The position numbers were made by a program, and so were the translations under genes. From assembly GCF_000272105.2 (NCBI RefSeq), contig NZ_AJZD02000104.1, positions 1 to 39,550 on the forward strand: DNA of 39,550 bases, read 5' to 3'. Under the pieces are notes generated by a model. That model worked only from the letters and a program-made list of their open reading frames with translations, had not been told where the DNA came from and ran no database searches. Source of the stretch: Vibrio splendidus 12E03. Its GTDB lineage: Bacteria > Pseudomonadota > Gammaproteobacteria > Enterobacterales > Vibrionaceae. Positions 27,828 to 36,716 of the stretch are shown here, in pieces (positions within the stretch are counted from its first letter, which is position 1; each line of letters begins with the position of its first letter).

Positions 27828-28616
27828 ATGAAATTTCTTAATTACAAACAGTTAGCAACAATTAGCAGCGTCACCATGACTATTCTTCTGAGTGGCTGTG
27901 CAAACGTGCCTACACACCCTATCGCCCAACAAATTGACCAAGAGATGGTGTTGGTTGAAGGCGGCACATTCACCATGGGGTCGAACGATCCAGAAGCGAC
28001 CAAAGCAGAGCGTCCTGCACGTAATGTAACTGTAGATAGTTTTTATATTGCGAAGTTTGAGGTGACTCAAGAATTGTTCGAATCGGTGATGGGTTCATCT
28101 CTCAGTTATTTCCAAAACCCACAAGTTCCAGTCAATAACCTTAGCTGGCAACAAGCGAACTACTTCGTCGAGCAATTGAACGAACTTACAGGCGAAGAAT
28201 ACCGTTTGCCTACTGAAGCTGAATGGGAATTTGCAGCCAAAGGTGGCAACAAAAGTAAAGGCTATACTTACAGTGGTTCCAATAACTTAGATGATGTTGC
28301 GTGGTACTCAGCAAATTCTAAAAATAGCGCACATCCAGTCGGGCTAAAGAAACCAAATGAACTAGGCTTATATGACATGACAGGAAACGTGGGCGAGTTT
28401 GTCATTGATGCCTTCGATGACACCTTCTACCGATTCGGTCCAACAGACAACCCTAACAACGCAAAACACAGCGACGTTGGTTTATCGCACAAATCGGTTC
28501 GCGGTGGCAGCTTTGCTTATGACGAAAATGAATCTGAAAGTTACCGTCGTGACTTCGCAAGCCAATCGATCACTATGTCAGATATGGGGCTGCGTTTAGT
28601 TAAGGATACGAACTAA
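27828..28616 (+). CDS. FGE/sulfatase-modifying-factor-fold lipoprotein without cysteines in the catalytic domain
   Basis: 262 residues from the ATG at 27828 (MKFLNYKQL), which has GAGG upstream and gives a clean lipoprotein signal with lipobox LLSGC; an in-frame ATG at 27777 would add 17 residues. The rest is one FGE-sulfatase domain: VEGGTFTMGS, YIAKFEVTQELF, VPVNNLSWQQANYF, YRLPTEAEWEFAAKGG, LGLYDMTGNVGEFV and SVRGGSF. True aerobic FGE enzymes use an active-site Cys pair. Here the only Cys is the lipidated one, so it cannot generate formylglycine. It is more likely a structural, binding or other-activity member of this C-type-lectin-like fold, anchored to a membrane facing the periplasm or the surface. 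Confidence 0.88.
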   Translation: MKFLNYKQLATISSVTMTILLSGCANVPTHPIAQQIDQEMVLVEGGTFTMGSNDPEATKAERPARNVTVDSFYIAKFEVTQELFESVMGSSLSYFQNPQVPVNNLSWQQANYFVEQLNELTGEEYRLPTEAEWEFAAKGGNKSKGYTYSGSNNLDDVAWYSANSKNSAHPVGLKKPNELGLYDMTGNVGEFVIDAFDDTFYRFGPTDNPNNAKHSDVGLSHKSVRGGSFAYDENESESYRRDFASQSITMSDMGLRLVKDTN

Positions 28617-28776
28617 AGCTGTAAACTAGCTAACGAAGCGAACTAACTAAAGGTGCCGAAGGTTATGGTTCACTAATCGCCACCAACAATACAAAAAAAT
28701 ACGATTCGCACTGTACACACATTAGAAATCTGGCCAAACATTAGAACTCAGCGGCAACAGTGAATAAGGAAACTCT

Positions 28777-30459
28777 ATGCAATACACCAAGCTTTCAGGA
28801 CTAACCCTCGCGTTACTCTGCGCTCTCCCAGCTTCAGCTGAGGAAAAGCCAAATCTAGTCCTTCAAATCACGGTAGATGGCCTGCGCGCAGATCTAATCG
28901 AACGATATAAGCACAACTTCGGTGAAGGCGGTTTCCGGTACTTAATGGATGACGGTACTTACTACACCAATGCGAACTACCAGCACGGCAACACAGAAAC
29001 GATTGTCGGTCATGTATCACTTGCAACAGGCGCTCCACCGAGCGTTCACGGCATGGTTGGTAATGTTTGGTATGACCGAAGTGAGGAACGTTTGGTGTAT
29101 AACGTAGAGGATGGCAACTATGAAATGCTAACCTCGGGTGCAGGTGTCGATAAAGCAACAGAGATCGACCCAACGCAGAAGACAGCACAGGGCGATGGAC
29201 GTTCTCCTGAGCCAATACTTTCCACCACGTTTGGTGACGAGTTGACGATTTCTAATAGTGGCAAATCAAAAGTGTTCGGTGTATCAGTGAAAGACCGCGG
29301 CGCTATCTCATTGGCGGGACACAGTGGTAAAGCGTTTTGGTTTTCGAAAGCACAATCTGAATTTGTTACCAGTAACTATTACTACGACGAATATCCAGAC
29401 TGGGTATCACGTTGGAATGAGAAAGCCATTGCGAGCCAGTACTCTAAACAAAGTTGGGAACTTTCTTTACCACGTGAGAAATACACCCTTCAAGAACACA
29501 ATACTGACCACAAGGTGAAGTTAGGTAATTTTGAACGCACCTTCCCTCACCCTTATGGCCCTGCAAGTTACAAGTACTACAGCACAACGTTAACCGTCAG
29601 CCCTGCTGGTGACGAGATCACGGAAAACTTCGCTAGCACCTTGTTGATGCAAGAGAAGCTTGGCCAAAGTGACGTAACCGATTATCTGTCTGTAAGTTTT
29701 TCATCAAACGACTACGTGGTGCACCTCTACGGCCCTGAAAGCCTAGAAACAGAAGACAACCTTATCCGACTTGATAAGACTCTCGCTAAGCTTTTCAAAA
29801 CCGTGGATAACCAAGTGGGTCTAGAAAACACTTTGATTGTGCTGTCTGCCGACCACGGCGTTCCTGAATCTTCACCTGCGGCAAATGCGCTTGGCTTCAA
29901 TCAAGCTCAATACTTCAATAAAGACACACTACTCTCAAGTGGTGTTGAAAAACGATTGAAGGATGAATTTGGTTTAACCAAAGACGCGATTCGCTTGTAC
30001 GCACAACCTTACATCTATCTGAATCATGATCTGATCGCTGAGAAGAAGCTTGAACGCGCTAAGGTGCAAGAAGCCATTGCTGATGAGATTGCAAAAGTGA
30101 AAGGCGTTGCGTTTGCTGTATCAAGCAGTGACATTGCGGCTAACCGAGTACCGGACACGCATGTGATGCAGCTAATTAAAAACAACTACCACCCTGCTCG
30201 TTCTGGCGATGTATACGTGGTATTTGCACCGCGCAGCTACATTAACGACATGGAAGGCCTTCAAATTGCCTCTACACATGGTTCTCCGTGGAAGTACGAC
30301 ACACATGTGCCTGTGATCTTTGCAGGTTACGATGTTGAAGCTAAGAAGGTATCGCGAGCAGTGACACCATATGATATTGCGCCAACGCTTTCGAACAAAC
30401 TGGGAATCACCCAACCAAGTGGGTCAATTGGAGAGGTGTTACAAGAGATCACTGAGTAG
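28777..30459 (+). CDS. PafA-type alkaline phosphatase (alkaline phosphatase/sulfatase superfamily, Thr nucleophile)
   Basis: 560 residues with a signal peptide (cleavage near PASAEE). Metal-binding and active-site marks follow PafA of Flavobacteria: D34 in TVDGLR, nucleophile T75 in TETIVGH, N96 in VGNVWYD, K172 and R174 in VKDRGAI, GHSGKAFW, SADHG and ASTHGSPWKYDTHVPV. The family hydrolyses phosphate monoesters in the periplasm without Pho-type inhibition (established for PafA). The nucleophile is Thr, so no formylglycine maturation is needed despite the neighbouring maturase-like gene. AAGGAAA precedes the ATG. It lies 160 bases after the FGE-like gene, possibly with its own promoter. A strong terminator follows. 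Confidence 0.9.
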   Translation: MQYTKLSGLTLALLCALPASAEEKPNLVLQITVDGLRADLIERYKHNFGEGGFRYLMDDGTYYTNANYQHGNTETIVGHVSLATGAPPSVHGMVGNVWYDRSEERLVYNVEDGNYEMLTSGAGVDKATEIDPTQKTAQGDGRSPEPILSTTFGDELTISNSGKSKVFGVSVKDRGAISLAGHSGKAFWFSKAQSEFVTSNYYYDEYPDWVSRWNEKAIASQYSKQSWELSLPREKYTLQEHNTDHKVKLGNFERTFPHPYGPASYKYYSTTLTVSPAGDEITENFASTLLMQEKLGQSDVTDYLSVSFSSNDYVVHLYGPESLETEDNLIRLDKTLAKLFKTVDNQVGLENTLIVLSADHGVPESSPAANALGFNQAQYFNKDTLLSSGVEKRLKDEFGLTKDAIRLYAQPYIYLNHDLIAEKKLERAKVQEAIADEIAKVKGVAFAVSSSDIAANRVPDTHVMQLIKNNYHPARSGDVYVVFAPRSYINDMEGLQIASTHGSPWKYDTHVPVIFAGYDVEAKKVSRAVTPYDIAPTLSNKLGITQPSGSIGEVLQEITE

Positions 30460-30512
30460 ATTCAATCTCTAAGGTTTTGTGAGCTAGATTTCGAATCCAG
30501 CACCCTCTCAAT

Positions 30513-30570
30513 AAAAGAGCCGTTTATCTGTTTCTGATTCACTAGGTCGAATCAGATAAGCGGCTCTTTT
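30513..30570. terminator. Bidirectional terminator between phosphatase and LuxP-like genes
   Basis: The 18-base arms (30513-30530 and 30553-30570) pair with a single G-U type mismatch, starting AAAAGAGCC and ending GGCTCTTTT. An inner pair CTGATTC (30534-30540) and GAATCAG (30549-30555) can extend or compete with the stem. It serves the two converging genes. Confidence 0.88.
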
Positions 30571-30597
30571 GATTGATAAAGGATAGTTGAATCGAAC

Positions 30598-31692
30598 CTA
30601 ATTCTTGCCCGAGTAACGAAACGCTTCTCTGGTTAGCTGATTTAATTGGTCGTCATTCATCTTATTGTGCACAACGGTGATACGGCCTAAGTAAACCAAC
30701 GGGACTTCTGCCTCTCGCTCTTCCAAGTGAAACTTAATCGCTTCGGCCGTTGCCACACCAAGGTCATCACTCATTCGCATAGGCGTCGCGTCTAATTCAT
30801 CGGAACGAATCTTTTCGATCTCTTTCGCAGTACCGCCCCAACCCGTGACATAGATTTCAGACAACATGTCAGCCTTGTTTAACGCATCAACCGCTCCCAT
30901 AGTCATCGCAGTATTGGCATTGTGAACCATGGTCACTTCAGGGAAGTTACCGAGCACTAAACGAATCCCATCGGCGCCACCTATCTTCTGGTATTGCCCA
31001 AAGTGCTCATATACCGTTAACCAATCACCTTTTGTCTCTACACAATCGATGAAGCCTTGTGAACGTTGAGTATCTGTTATTCCCGGGATCCCTCGATTTG
31101 CTGAAAACTCGACTTCATTTCCGAGTTCTTTCACCACATGGTCACAAAGCACCTCAGCCCCCATCGCGCTTGAGAAATCAAACCAAGTGTCGGGTTGATC
31201 TTTCCATTGCTCATTAGGTGTGTGAAACGCCCAAATAAAGGTTTTGAAATCTTTGGAAGCGGACAGTTTTTGGATATTACTGGCTTGGATACCCAATTCA
31301 GAAGGGCCAAAAATGACGAAGTCATAAGGCGTCTCAGAATTCAGCACTTGCTCGGTGTATTGGGTTTGTAATGAGTGCTCAATTTGCCTTGAGGTAAACT
31401 CACTGATCTCAAAAGGCAGCTCCAAAGCGATGAGCCTTTCCTTCAGTGCGGTGTAATTTCTTGTCCAAAAGTCAGAAATATCTGCACTTGGATAAATCAG
31501 CGCAATTCTTACCGGTTTTTCTACCGACATCGGAGCTAATGAAATTGGCTCGCCACTTACAGTCTCTTGAAATTTTTCAAGTTTCTTGACATCAGCCTCC
31601 GACCTTACCCCGTCAGCATTGACGTACAAAGGGAGGAAAAAACACGCTGTCAGTAGAGTTGGTAAAACATTTTTATAAAGTTGACCCGGCAT
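30598..31692 (-). CDS. LuxP-like periplasmic binding protein
   Basis: 364 residues from the ATG at 31692; a TTG at 31704 would add MVTV. The signal peptide ends near LYVNA. The protein follows Vibrio LuxP closely in layout: RIALIYPSADISDFWTRN, GFIDCV, MGAVDAL, GWGG (~30832-30843), MRMSDD (~30763-30780), TAEAIKFHLE and the C-terminal REAFRYS. LuxP binds AI-2 and controls the LuxQ kinase. Here Trp of GWGG and Arg of MRM are kept, but the LuxP STD triplet reads ANT-like residues and the Gln near the start is Asp, so the ligand may not be AI-2. No LuxQ lies beside it. The neighbour on the other strand is a binding protein/GGDEF-EAL pair. It is probably a LuxP paralogue, not LuxP itself. Confidence 0.85.
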   Translation of the reverse strand: MPGQLYKNVLPTLLTACFFLPLYVNADGVRSEADVKKLEKFQETVSGEPISLAPMSVEKPVRIALIYPSADISDFWTRNYTALKERLIALELPFEISEFTSRQIEHSLQTQYTEQVLNSETPYDFVIFGPSELGIQASNIQKLSASKDFKTFIWAFHTPNEQWKDQPDTWFDFSSAMGAEVLCDHVVKELGNEVEFSANRGIPGITDTQRSQGFIDCVETKGDWLTVYEHFGQYQKIGGADGIRLVLGNFPEVTMVHNANTAMTMGAVDALNKADMLSEIYVTGWGGTAKEIEKIRSDELDATPMRMSDDLGVATAEAIKFHLEEREAEVPLVYLGRITVVHNKMNDDQLNQLTREAFRYSGKN

Positions 31693-31704
31693 AACTGTTA
31701 CCAA

Positions 31705-31773
31705 ATGTTTGAATGTTTATTAACAATATTATAAATATAGGGCAATTATAAGTTAAAGCGTTTTATAAGCTAT
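31705..31773. promoter_or_regulatory. Short divergent promoter region between the two binding-protein genes
   Basis: Sixty-nine AT-rich bases separate the LuxP-like gene and the second binding protein and must hold both promoters. The core AATATTATAAATAT offers overlapping -10-like elements on both strands, which would allow co-regulation. Confidence 0.4.
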
Positions 31774-32892
31774 ATGAATAAGAGATTAAATTTTGCGGGT
31801 TTGTTGCTCGCTACTACTTGCTCCTCTCAGAGTTTTGCGGGTAATCATGAAGACGATTTCTTCCAATATGCTGAAAAAAAAGTGATGCGTGCGGTTTCCA
31901 ACCAGAGAACTTGGGATGGCCCAATGCAAGGCCCTGCGGTACGTCATGAAAAAAACGTTATTTTTGTCGCGTCTGATTTACGAAATGGTGGCGTTTACGG
32001 GGTGGGTAAAGGTATCTCTGAGGCCATTTCAAACATCAATTGGCATCTGAAGTTCATTGATGGCTTAGGCTCAGAAGTACGTCAAGGTGCAGCTATCCGA
32101 AAAGCGATTGGCTTTGAACCCGATGCCATTGTTCTTGGCGGCATTGATGCTGTTCGACACAAAACCATTTTGAAACAAGCGGAAGACCTCGGAATCGTTG
32201 TTATTGGCTGGCACGCGACTGAGCTTGTCGGTGGCAACCCTGAAATCGGCTTATACACCAACATCACCACCGACCCTCTCGATGTGGCAGAGGTGGCCGC
32301 GCTACTCGCGATTGTAAACTCAAACGGGCGAGCGAGAACCGTGGTGTTTACCGACCCGAACTATGAAATTGCGATGATCAAAGCCAATGCGATGGTCAAC
32401 ACCATCAAGCGTTGCGGGACCTGTGATGTACTTGAGCTGAACTACTTACCGCTCGATAAAATTGCCGAGCAGATGCCTGCGACGTTGAAGAACCTTGATG
32501 ATCAATATGGCGAAACAATCACTCATATCTTAGCCATCAACGACCTTTACATTGATTACGCGATCCCTTCTTTGGAATCTAATCTCGAAGAGTATCGGCT
32601 AATACCACAAAACATTTCAGCGGGTGACGGCAGCAAAGCCGCGTACAAACGAATCAATAGCGGTCAATTCCAACTGGCGACTGTACCTGAACCCTTACAC
32701 CTACAAGGCTGGCAAATTGTCGACGAGCTCAACCGAGCATTTAACCAAATGCCTCCAAGTGGCTACTCAGCCCCTGTGCATCTCGTCACGCCCGATAATG
32801 TTGAAGAACTCATCAGCCAGTCAGACAAAGGCATCTACGACCCTAAAAATGGCTACCGTGAAGCGTATCTGAAAATTTGGAAGCCACAATGA
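31774..32892 (+). CDS. Sugar-type periplasmic binding protein coupled to a GGDEF-EAL gene
   Basis: 372 residues with a signal peptide (CSSQSFA, cleavage at ~22). It has the ribose/galactose-binding type I fold: VIFVASDLRNGGVYGVGKGISEAI, DAIVLGGIDAVRH, VVIGWHATE, VVFTDPNYEIAMIKANAMV, ILAINDLYIDYAIP and a C-terminal GWQIVDELNRAF. A CGTC pair (RCGTCDV) could form a disulfide. There are no permease or ATPase genes. The stop overlaps the start of the GGDEF-EAL gene (ATGA). By analogy with LuxP/LuxQ and NspS/MbaA, it probably docks on the periplasmic domain of that protein and reports a ligand. The ligand is unknown. Confidence 0.87.
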   Translation: MNKRLNFAGLLLATTCSSQSFAGNHEDDFFQYAEKKVMRAVSNQRTWDGPMQGPAVRHEKNVIFVASDLRNGGVYGVGKGISEAISNINWHLKFIDGLGSEVRQGAAIRKAIGFEPDAIVLGGIDAVRHKTILKQAEDLGIVVIGWHATELVGGNPEIGLYTNITTDPLDVAEVAALLAIVNSNGRARTVVFTDPNYEIAMIKANAMVNTIKRCGTCDVLELNYLPLDKIAEQMPATLKNLDDQYGETITHILAINDLYIDYAIPSLESNLEEYRLIPQNISAGDGSKAAYKRINSGQFQLATVPEPLHLQGWQIVDELNRAFNQMPPSGYSAPVHLVTPDNVEELISQSDKGIYDPKNGYREAYLKIWKPQ

Positions 32893-35363
32893 AACTACCT
32901 CAGATAAACATCACCCAACGGCTCATTATTTCGAATCTGGTTTCGTTATTGATTGTAAGCCTTGCGGTCATCATGGTGATCCGCTCGCTCTATTACGTCG
33001 AGTCGACGCTCAAAACAGAAACCTCGACACACGTGTCAGATTTGATTGTTAACTCTGAAATCAGTCGTCGCGTGTTTACGCTCACCTCTAGAGTTAAGCT
33101 GCTGGAACAAACGTTTCTGTTTAGCGAAACCACGCTGTCTGAAGAAGCGTTCAATGTTGATTTCCAACTGCAACGACTGAGAGATCTCTCTACCAACGAA
33201 GGTTTCTCGCAAAAGATCGATGCCTTTATCGATAACTTCCACCGTTTCCTAGGCAGTTCACTAGCACTCAATCGAATTCTTAAGCAGACTAATCAAATCG
33301 ACGCTGCATTAGCCGAGCAACTTGATCAACTCGAATTTGCGATTGCCGACAGCAAGTTAAGGCACTTAGACCAACCTAATTTCATCCGTTATAACAATGA
33401 ATTAGATCTCATCAACATGCTACGAGAGTCGTTTCTCACTTCGGGGAAAATGGTCGGTGACATTCACAGTCGCATCACGCCAGAAACGGAGAAAGTACTG
33501 CTTATCGAAGTCGAGAAAGAACTCGATATATTCTTACTCCACTTAGAAAACGTTGATATCGAAACGACAGCGGTTATTGCTGAGAAGAAAAGAATCAATC
33601 GAACGGTGAAACGATACAACGCCGCTTTGAAGCGCATTAGAGCTAATCTGGAGCAGCGTTGGTTGGTGATGGCATCACTGTTAGTTGCCCAAAGTGACTT
33701 GTTGGAGATGGTAGAAAAAACCGAATCACGCGTACAAAACCAAGCCTTAGAACTGACAGACCAGCTTGAGAAAGAGATTGGTCTATCAAGGCTCAATGCG
33801 ATTGTTATCAGTATTTCAGCCGTCGTGCTGTCGATGTTGCTGGTTAGCCACGTTGTTAGACACCACATTCGAAAGCCACTCAATGCCCTTAGACATGGCT
33901 TCGACCGTTTAGAATCCGGCAGCCTCAAAAACCCGATCAACTTGGCCAGAAGTGACGAATGGTCTCACTTAGAGAAAGCTTATAACGACATGGCTTTAAG
34001 GCTGTCTGAGGCCTATCTCGACCTCACTGAAGAGAAGAAAAACTTCGATTTCCTCGCGCACCATGATCCACTGACGAATTTGGCTAACCGACTTTTGGCC
34101 ACCAAACAATTGGATGAAGAGATCAAAAAATCCAGTGACAACAACAGCTCTTTCTTACTGTTTTATCTCGATATTGATGAATTTAAGACCATTAACGACT
34201 CCTTAGGGCATGCGCCCGGAGACAACTTATTAGTCAATGTTTCTGACATCCTGAGTAGCTTAGTCGGCGATAAAGGCTTTGTTGCTCGAATGGGTGGCGA
34301 CGAGTTCTTGGTGATGTATTCCAACATTGATTTAGAAGAAGGTGAGCCGATTGCCGATCGCTTGAATCAAGCATTAAGAAAGCCGTATTATATCGATGAT
34401 AATTCTATCTTCGTCTCCGCGAGTATTGGTGTTTGTGAGTACCCTACTCATGGTTTAGATCGTGAAACCTTAATTCGCAACGCGGATACCGCCATGTATC
34501 ACGCCAAACGTAATGGTAGAGATCAATACAGAGTCTACGCGGATAAAATGACTCATGAAGTGAACGACTTAATCGAAACCAACATCGGGCTTCATCAAGC
34601 GATTGCTAACGACGAGCTTGAAGTGTTCTTCCAACCTAAGGTCGACTTGGACTCTCAGGGCATTATTGGCGCCGAAGCACTTATTCGCTGGCGACACCCT
34701 AAATTGGGCTTACTGCCACCGATTGATTTCCTTGAAGTAGCGGAGAAAAGTGACCTCATTATCGACATCGATAAGTGGGTGTTTAAGAAAGTGGCGAACT
34801 TGATCACTGAGTGGCAACGTGCGGGAATAGACCTACAAGGCGTGATTTTCTCAATCAATTTCTCAGCGAGAATGTTCTATATGACGGACCTTGCCGAGCA
34901 GCTACAAGTGATACTGGATGAAACGGATTGCCAACCTCACCAATTGCTGCTTGAGATTACCGAAAGAGACATGATGCGTGATTTTGAAACCTGTTCGAGA
35001 ACCATTGAGGTGCTTCATTCTAAGGGTTACAAGATTGCTATCGATGATTTTGGAACGGGTTATTCTTCGTTGTCGGTGTTGAAGAATCTTTCCGCCGATT
35101 GCGTAAAATTAGATCGAAGCTTTATTGAAGATATTAACTCGTCAAAAGTAGATTATGAGATTACTTGCGCGGTTCTCAAGCTCGCGCAAATACTCGATTT
35201 CTCAGTGATTGCAGAAGGCCTTGAAACCCAGAATCATGTAACGACTCTACGCCAGATCGGTTGTAAATATGCTCAAGGCTATTTCTTCGCGCGACCTTTG
35301 CCTATTGATGATTGGGTGTCCTACTTCTTGCTTAACTCAGAACAGAGCCTAAAAGAGGCTTAG
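32889..35363 (+). CDS. Membrane GGDEF-EAL c-di-GMP enzyme with HAMP domain
   Basis: 824 residues from the ATG at 32889, which overlaps the previous stop and has GGAAG upstream. Membrane segments at ~12-33 and ~300-320 enclose a helical periplasmic domain of ~265 residues. A HAMP linker (~320-375) leads to a GGDEF domain with an intact GGDEF motif (469-473) and no clear I-site RxxD. The EAL domain has E596-A597-L598 (EALIRW), DDFGTGYSSL, VKLDRSF and AEGLET. Both domains therefore keep catalytic residues and the protein may make or degrade c-di-GMP depending on input, as in MbaA-like proteins. The upstream binding protein is the likely input. The output would favour attachment or motility decisions. 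Confidence 0.94.
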   Translation: MKLPQINITQRLIISNLVSLLIVSLAVIMVIRSLYYVESTLKTETSTHVSDLIVNSEISRRVFTLTSRVKLLEQTFLFSETTLSEEAFNVDFQLQRLRDLSTNEGFSQKIDAFIDNFHRFLGSSLALNRILKQTNQIDAALAEQLDQLEFAIADSKLRHLDQPNFIRYNNELDLINMLRESFLTSGKMVGDIHSRITPETEKVLLIEVEKELDIFLLHLENVDIETTAVIAEKKRINRTVKRYNAALKRIRANLEQRWLVMASLLVAQSDLLEMVEKTESRVQNQALELTDQLEKEIGLSRLNAIVISISAVVLSMLLVSHVVRHHIRKPLNALRHGFDRLESGSLKNPINLARSDEWSHLEKAYNDMALRLSEAYLDLTEEKKNFDFLAHHDPLTNLANRLLATKQLDEEIKKSSDNNSSFLLFYLDIDEFKTINDSLGHAPGDNLLVNVSDILSSLVGDKGFVARMGGDEFLVMYSNIDLEEGEPIADRLNQALRKPYYIDDNSIFVSASIGVCEYPTHGLDRETLIRNADTAMYHAKRNGRDQYRVYADKMTHEVNDLIETNIGLHQAIANDELEVFFQPKVDLDSQGIIGAEALIRWRHPKLGLLPPIDFLEVAEKSDLIIDIDKWVFKKVANLITEWQRAGIDLQGVIFSINFSARMFYMTDLAEQLQVILDETDCQPHQLLLEITERDMMRDFETCSRTIEVLHSKGYKIAIDDFGTGYSSLSVLKNLSADCVKLDRSFIEDINSSKVDYEITCAVLKLAQILDFSVIAEGLETQNHVTTLRQIGCKYAQGYFFARPLPIDDWVSYFLLNSEQSLKEA

Positions 35364-35603
35364 TATCCGTTACTTAAATCAAACAATTCAGTAAGTTAAG
35401 TTCTTTCACTGATTTATGGTTAAACAAGGGCTGCCTTCGGGCAGCACCAAGCGAAACATATCTGACGAGTTCCACATGACGCTAACTTGCAGGTCAATAT
35501 CCCGCTCCCTTGCAATAAACGCCGCTTACCTCAGCTCAGGGATACTGGCTTTCTTTCCATTTAAAATCGCGCGAATGTTTTCTATGACCATGCCCTTTAG
35601 AAG
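35364..35603. other. Intergenic region with a UUCG-type hairpin
   Basis: The 240 bases between the converging GGDEF-EAL and LysR genes contain GCTGCC (35430-35435), loop TTCG and GGCAGC (35440-35445), a very stable tetraloop hairpin. No T-run follows on the plus strand; on the minus strand CCTTGTTTA follows, so weak termination of the LysR transcript is possible. Nothing else convincing is seen. Confidence 0.45.
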
Positions 35604-36509
35604 CTAACTTGATAACTCTTTTGCTGCCGCTTTGAGCTTAGTGCGCAACCACTTGTGGCTAGGTTCGTTAGTGCGACTGGGGTGCCAAATCATACACATA
35701 TCGAGGTCTTCCAAATCAAAGGGCAAAGGCAGAGTTCTTACATTGTACTTTTCAGCAAAACATCGCACCGATGACATAGGAAGCATGCCAATAGCATCAG
35801 ATCCCTCAATCACAGGGAGCATCTCGACAACACCAGCAGCTCGATACACAACTCTTCGCTTCTCCAAATCACTAAAGTGTTCAGAGCTTAATAAGCTTTT
35901 GCGTGCATGCCAGCGTGACACCACGACGTGATCGAGAGTAAGAAATTGCTCCATATTGATAGTATCGCTAATTACGGGGTGATCTGAACGGCACACCACC
36001 ACGAGCTCCTCTGTAGAAACCACTTCGTGCTTGAGCGTGGTTCTTCCTCTTGGCGTCATATCAATGATCACATCGTGCCTTTGGAGCCTTAAGTCCGATT
36101 CATAATCTTCTGTAAACAGAGGATGGACTTCTAACGCGATGTTCGGCGCCACTTGGCTAATCAACTGCATGACTCTTGGCACCATTTCGTAGCTTGCCGC
36201 GGAAACGCAGGCGATAGAGAAAATACGATTTGATGTTTTTGGGTCAAAGTCTCTTGAAGCCGATAAGGTAGAAGTAAAGTTCTTAAGCGCAGCAGCCATT
36301 GCAGGGTAAATATCAATAGCAAAAGTGGTCGGCTCTACACCTGATGTGGTTCGGTGAAACAGTGGTTCGTCATAGATATCTCGCAACCGTGCAAGCGCTT
36401 TGCTCACAGCAGGTTGGCTTATATCCATGCGATTAGCAGCCCTAGACAAGTTCTGCTCTTCATAGATAGCAACAAATATAGGAATTAAATTGAGTTCGGT
36501 GCTTTTCAT
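35604..36509 (-). CDS. LysR-family transcriptional regulator (LeuO/NodD-like subgroup)
   Basis: 301 residues. The N-terminal winged helix-turn-helix (residues ~6-65) reads LNLIPIFVAIYEEQNLSRAA, ISQPAVSKALARL and PLFHR. The rest is a two-lobe effector-binding domain (~95-300). The DLNL-type start and spacing recall LeuO/NodD-like LysR members rather than the CysB or MetR type. Its target cannot be read from neighbours: it faces away from the Bat operon and converges on the GGDEF-EAL gene. A palindrome upstream may be its autoregulatory site. The start ATG is at 36507-36509 after an AT-rich leader with only a weak ribosome binding site. Confidence 0.92.
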   Translation of the reverse strand: MKSTELNLIPIFVAIYEEQNLSRAANRMDISQPAVSKALARLRDIYDEPLFHRTTSGVEPTTFAIDIYPAMAAALKNFTSTLSASRDFDPKTSNRIFSIACVSAASYEMVPRVMQLISQVAPNIALEVHPLFTEDYESDLRLQRHDVIIDMTPRGRTTLKHEVVSTEELVVVCRSDHPVISDTINMEQFLTLDHVVVSRWHARKSLLSSEHFSDLEKRRVVYRAAGVVEMLPVIEGSDAIGMLPMSSVRCFAEKYNVRTLPLPFDLEDLDMCMIWHPSRTNEPSHKWLRTKLKAAAKELSS

Positions 36510-36528
36510 ACAGTTCCATATTAAAGAA

Positions 36529-36555
36529 GCAGTTTCCCTATAGTAGAGAAACTGC
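36529..36555. promoter_or_regulatory. Palindrome upstream of the LysR gene, candidate operator
   Basis: Perfect 8-base arms GCAGTTTC (36529-36536) and GAAACTGC (36548-36555) with an 11-base spacer that contains CTATAG. It is centred about 33 bases before the LysR ATG, where a LysR protein would repress its own gene. Confidence 0.45.
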
Positions 36556-36716
36556 CGATTATGTTCGATGTGAATTGCTTCAGTTTGTGCAGAATGCCCC
36601 GATAAACCCAGAATTTATATCGGTATTTCAATAAAACGCTTTCCATCGCTTCGCAGCACTTTTATATCAAACGGCTATATTTCTCATCGAACAACTCGTT
36701 TAACCTCCGCATAAAA

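Noticed and set aside
35526..35591. 21-codon minus-strand open frame after the LysR gene
   Set aside because: It is too short, has no convincing ribosome binding site and no recognisable sequence; it could equally be chance.
35416..35607. Plus-strand 63-codon open frame between the GGDEF-EAL and LysR genes
   Set aside because: It begins just before a stable hairpin, runs into the LysR gene in antisense and shows no domain or ribosome binding site.
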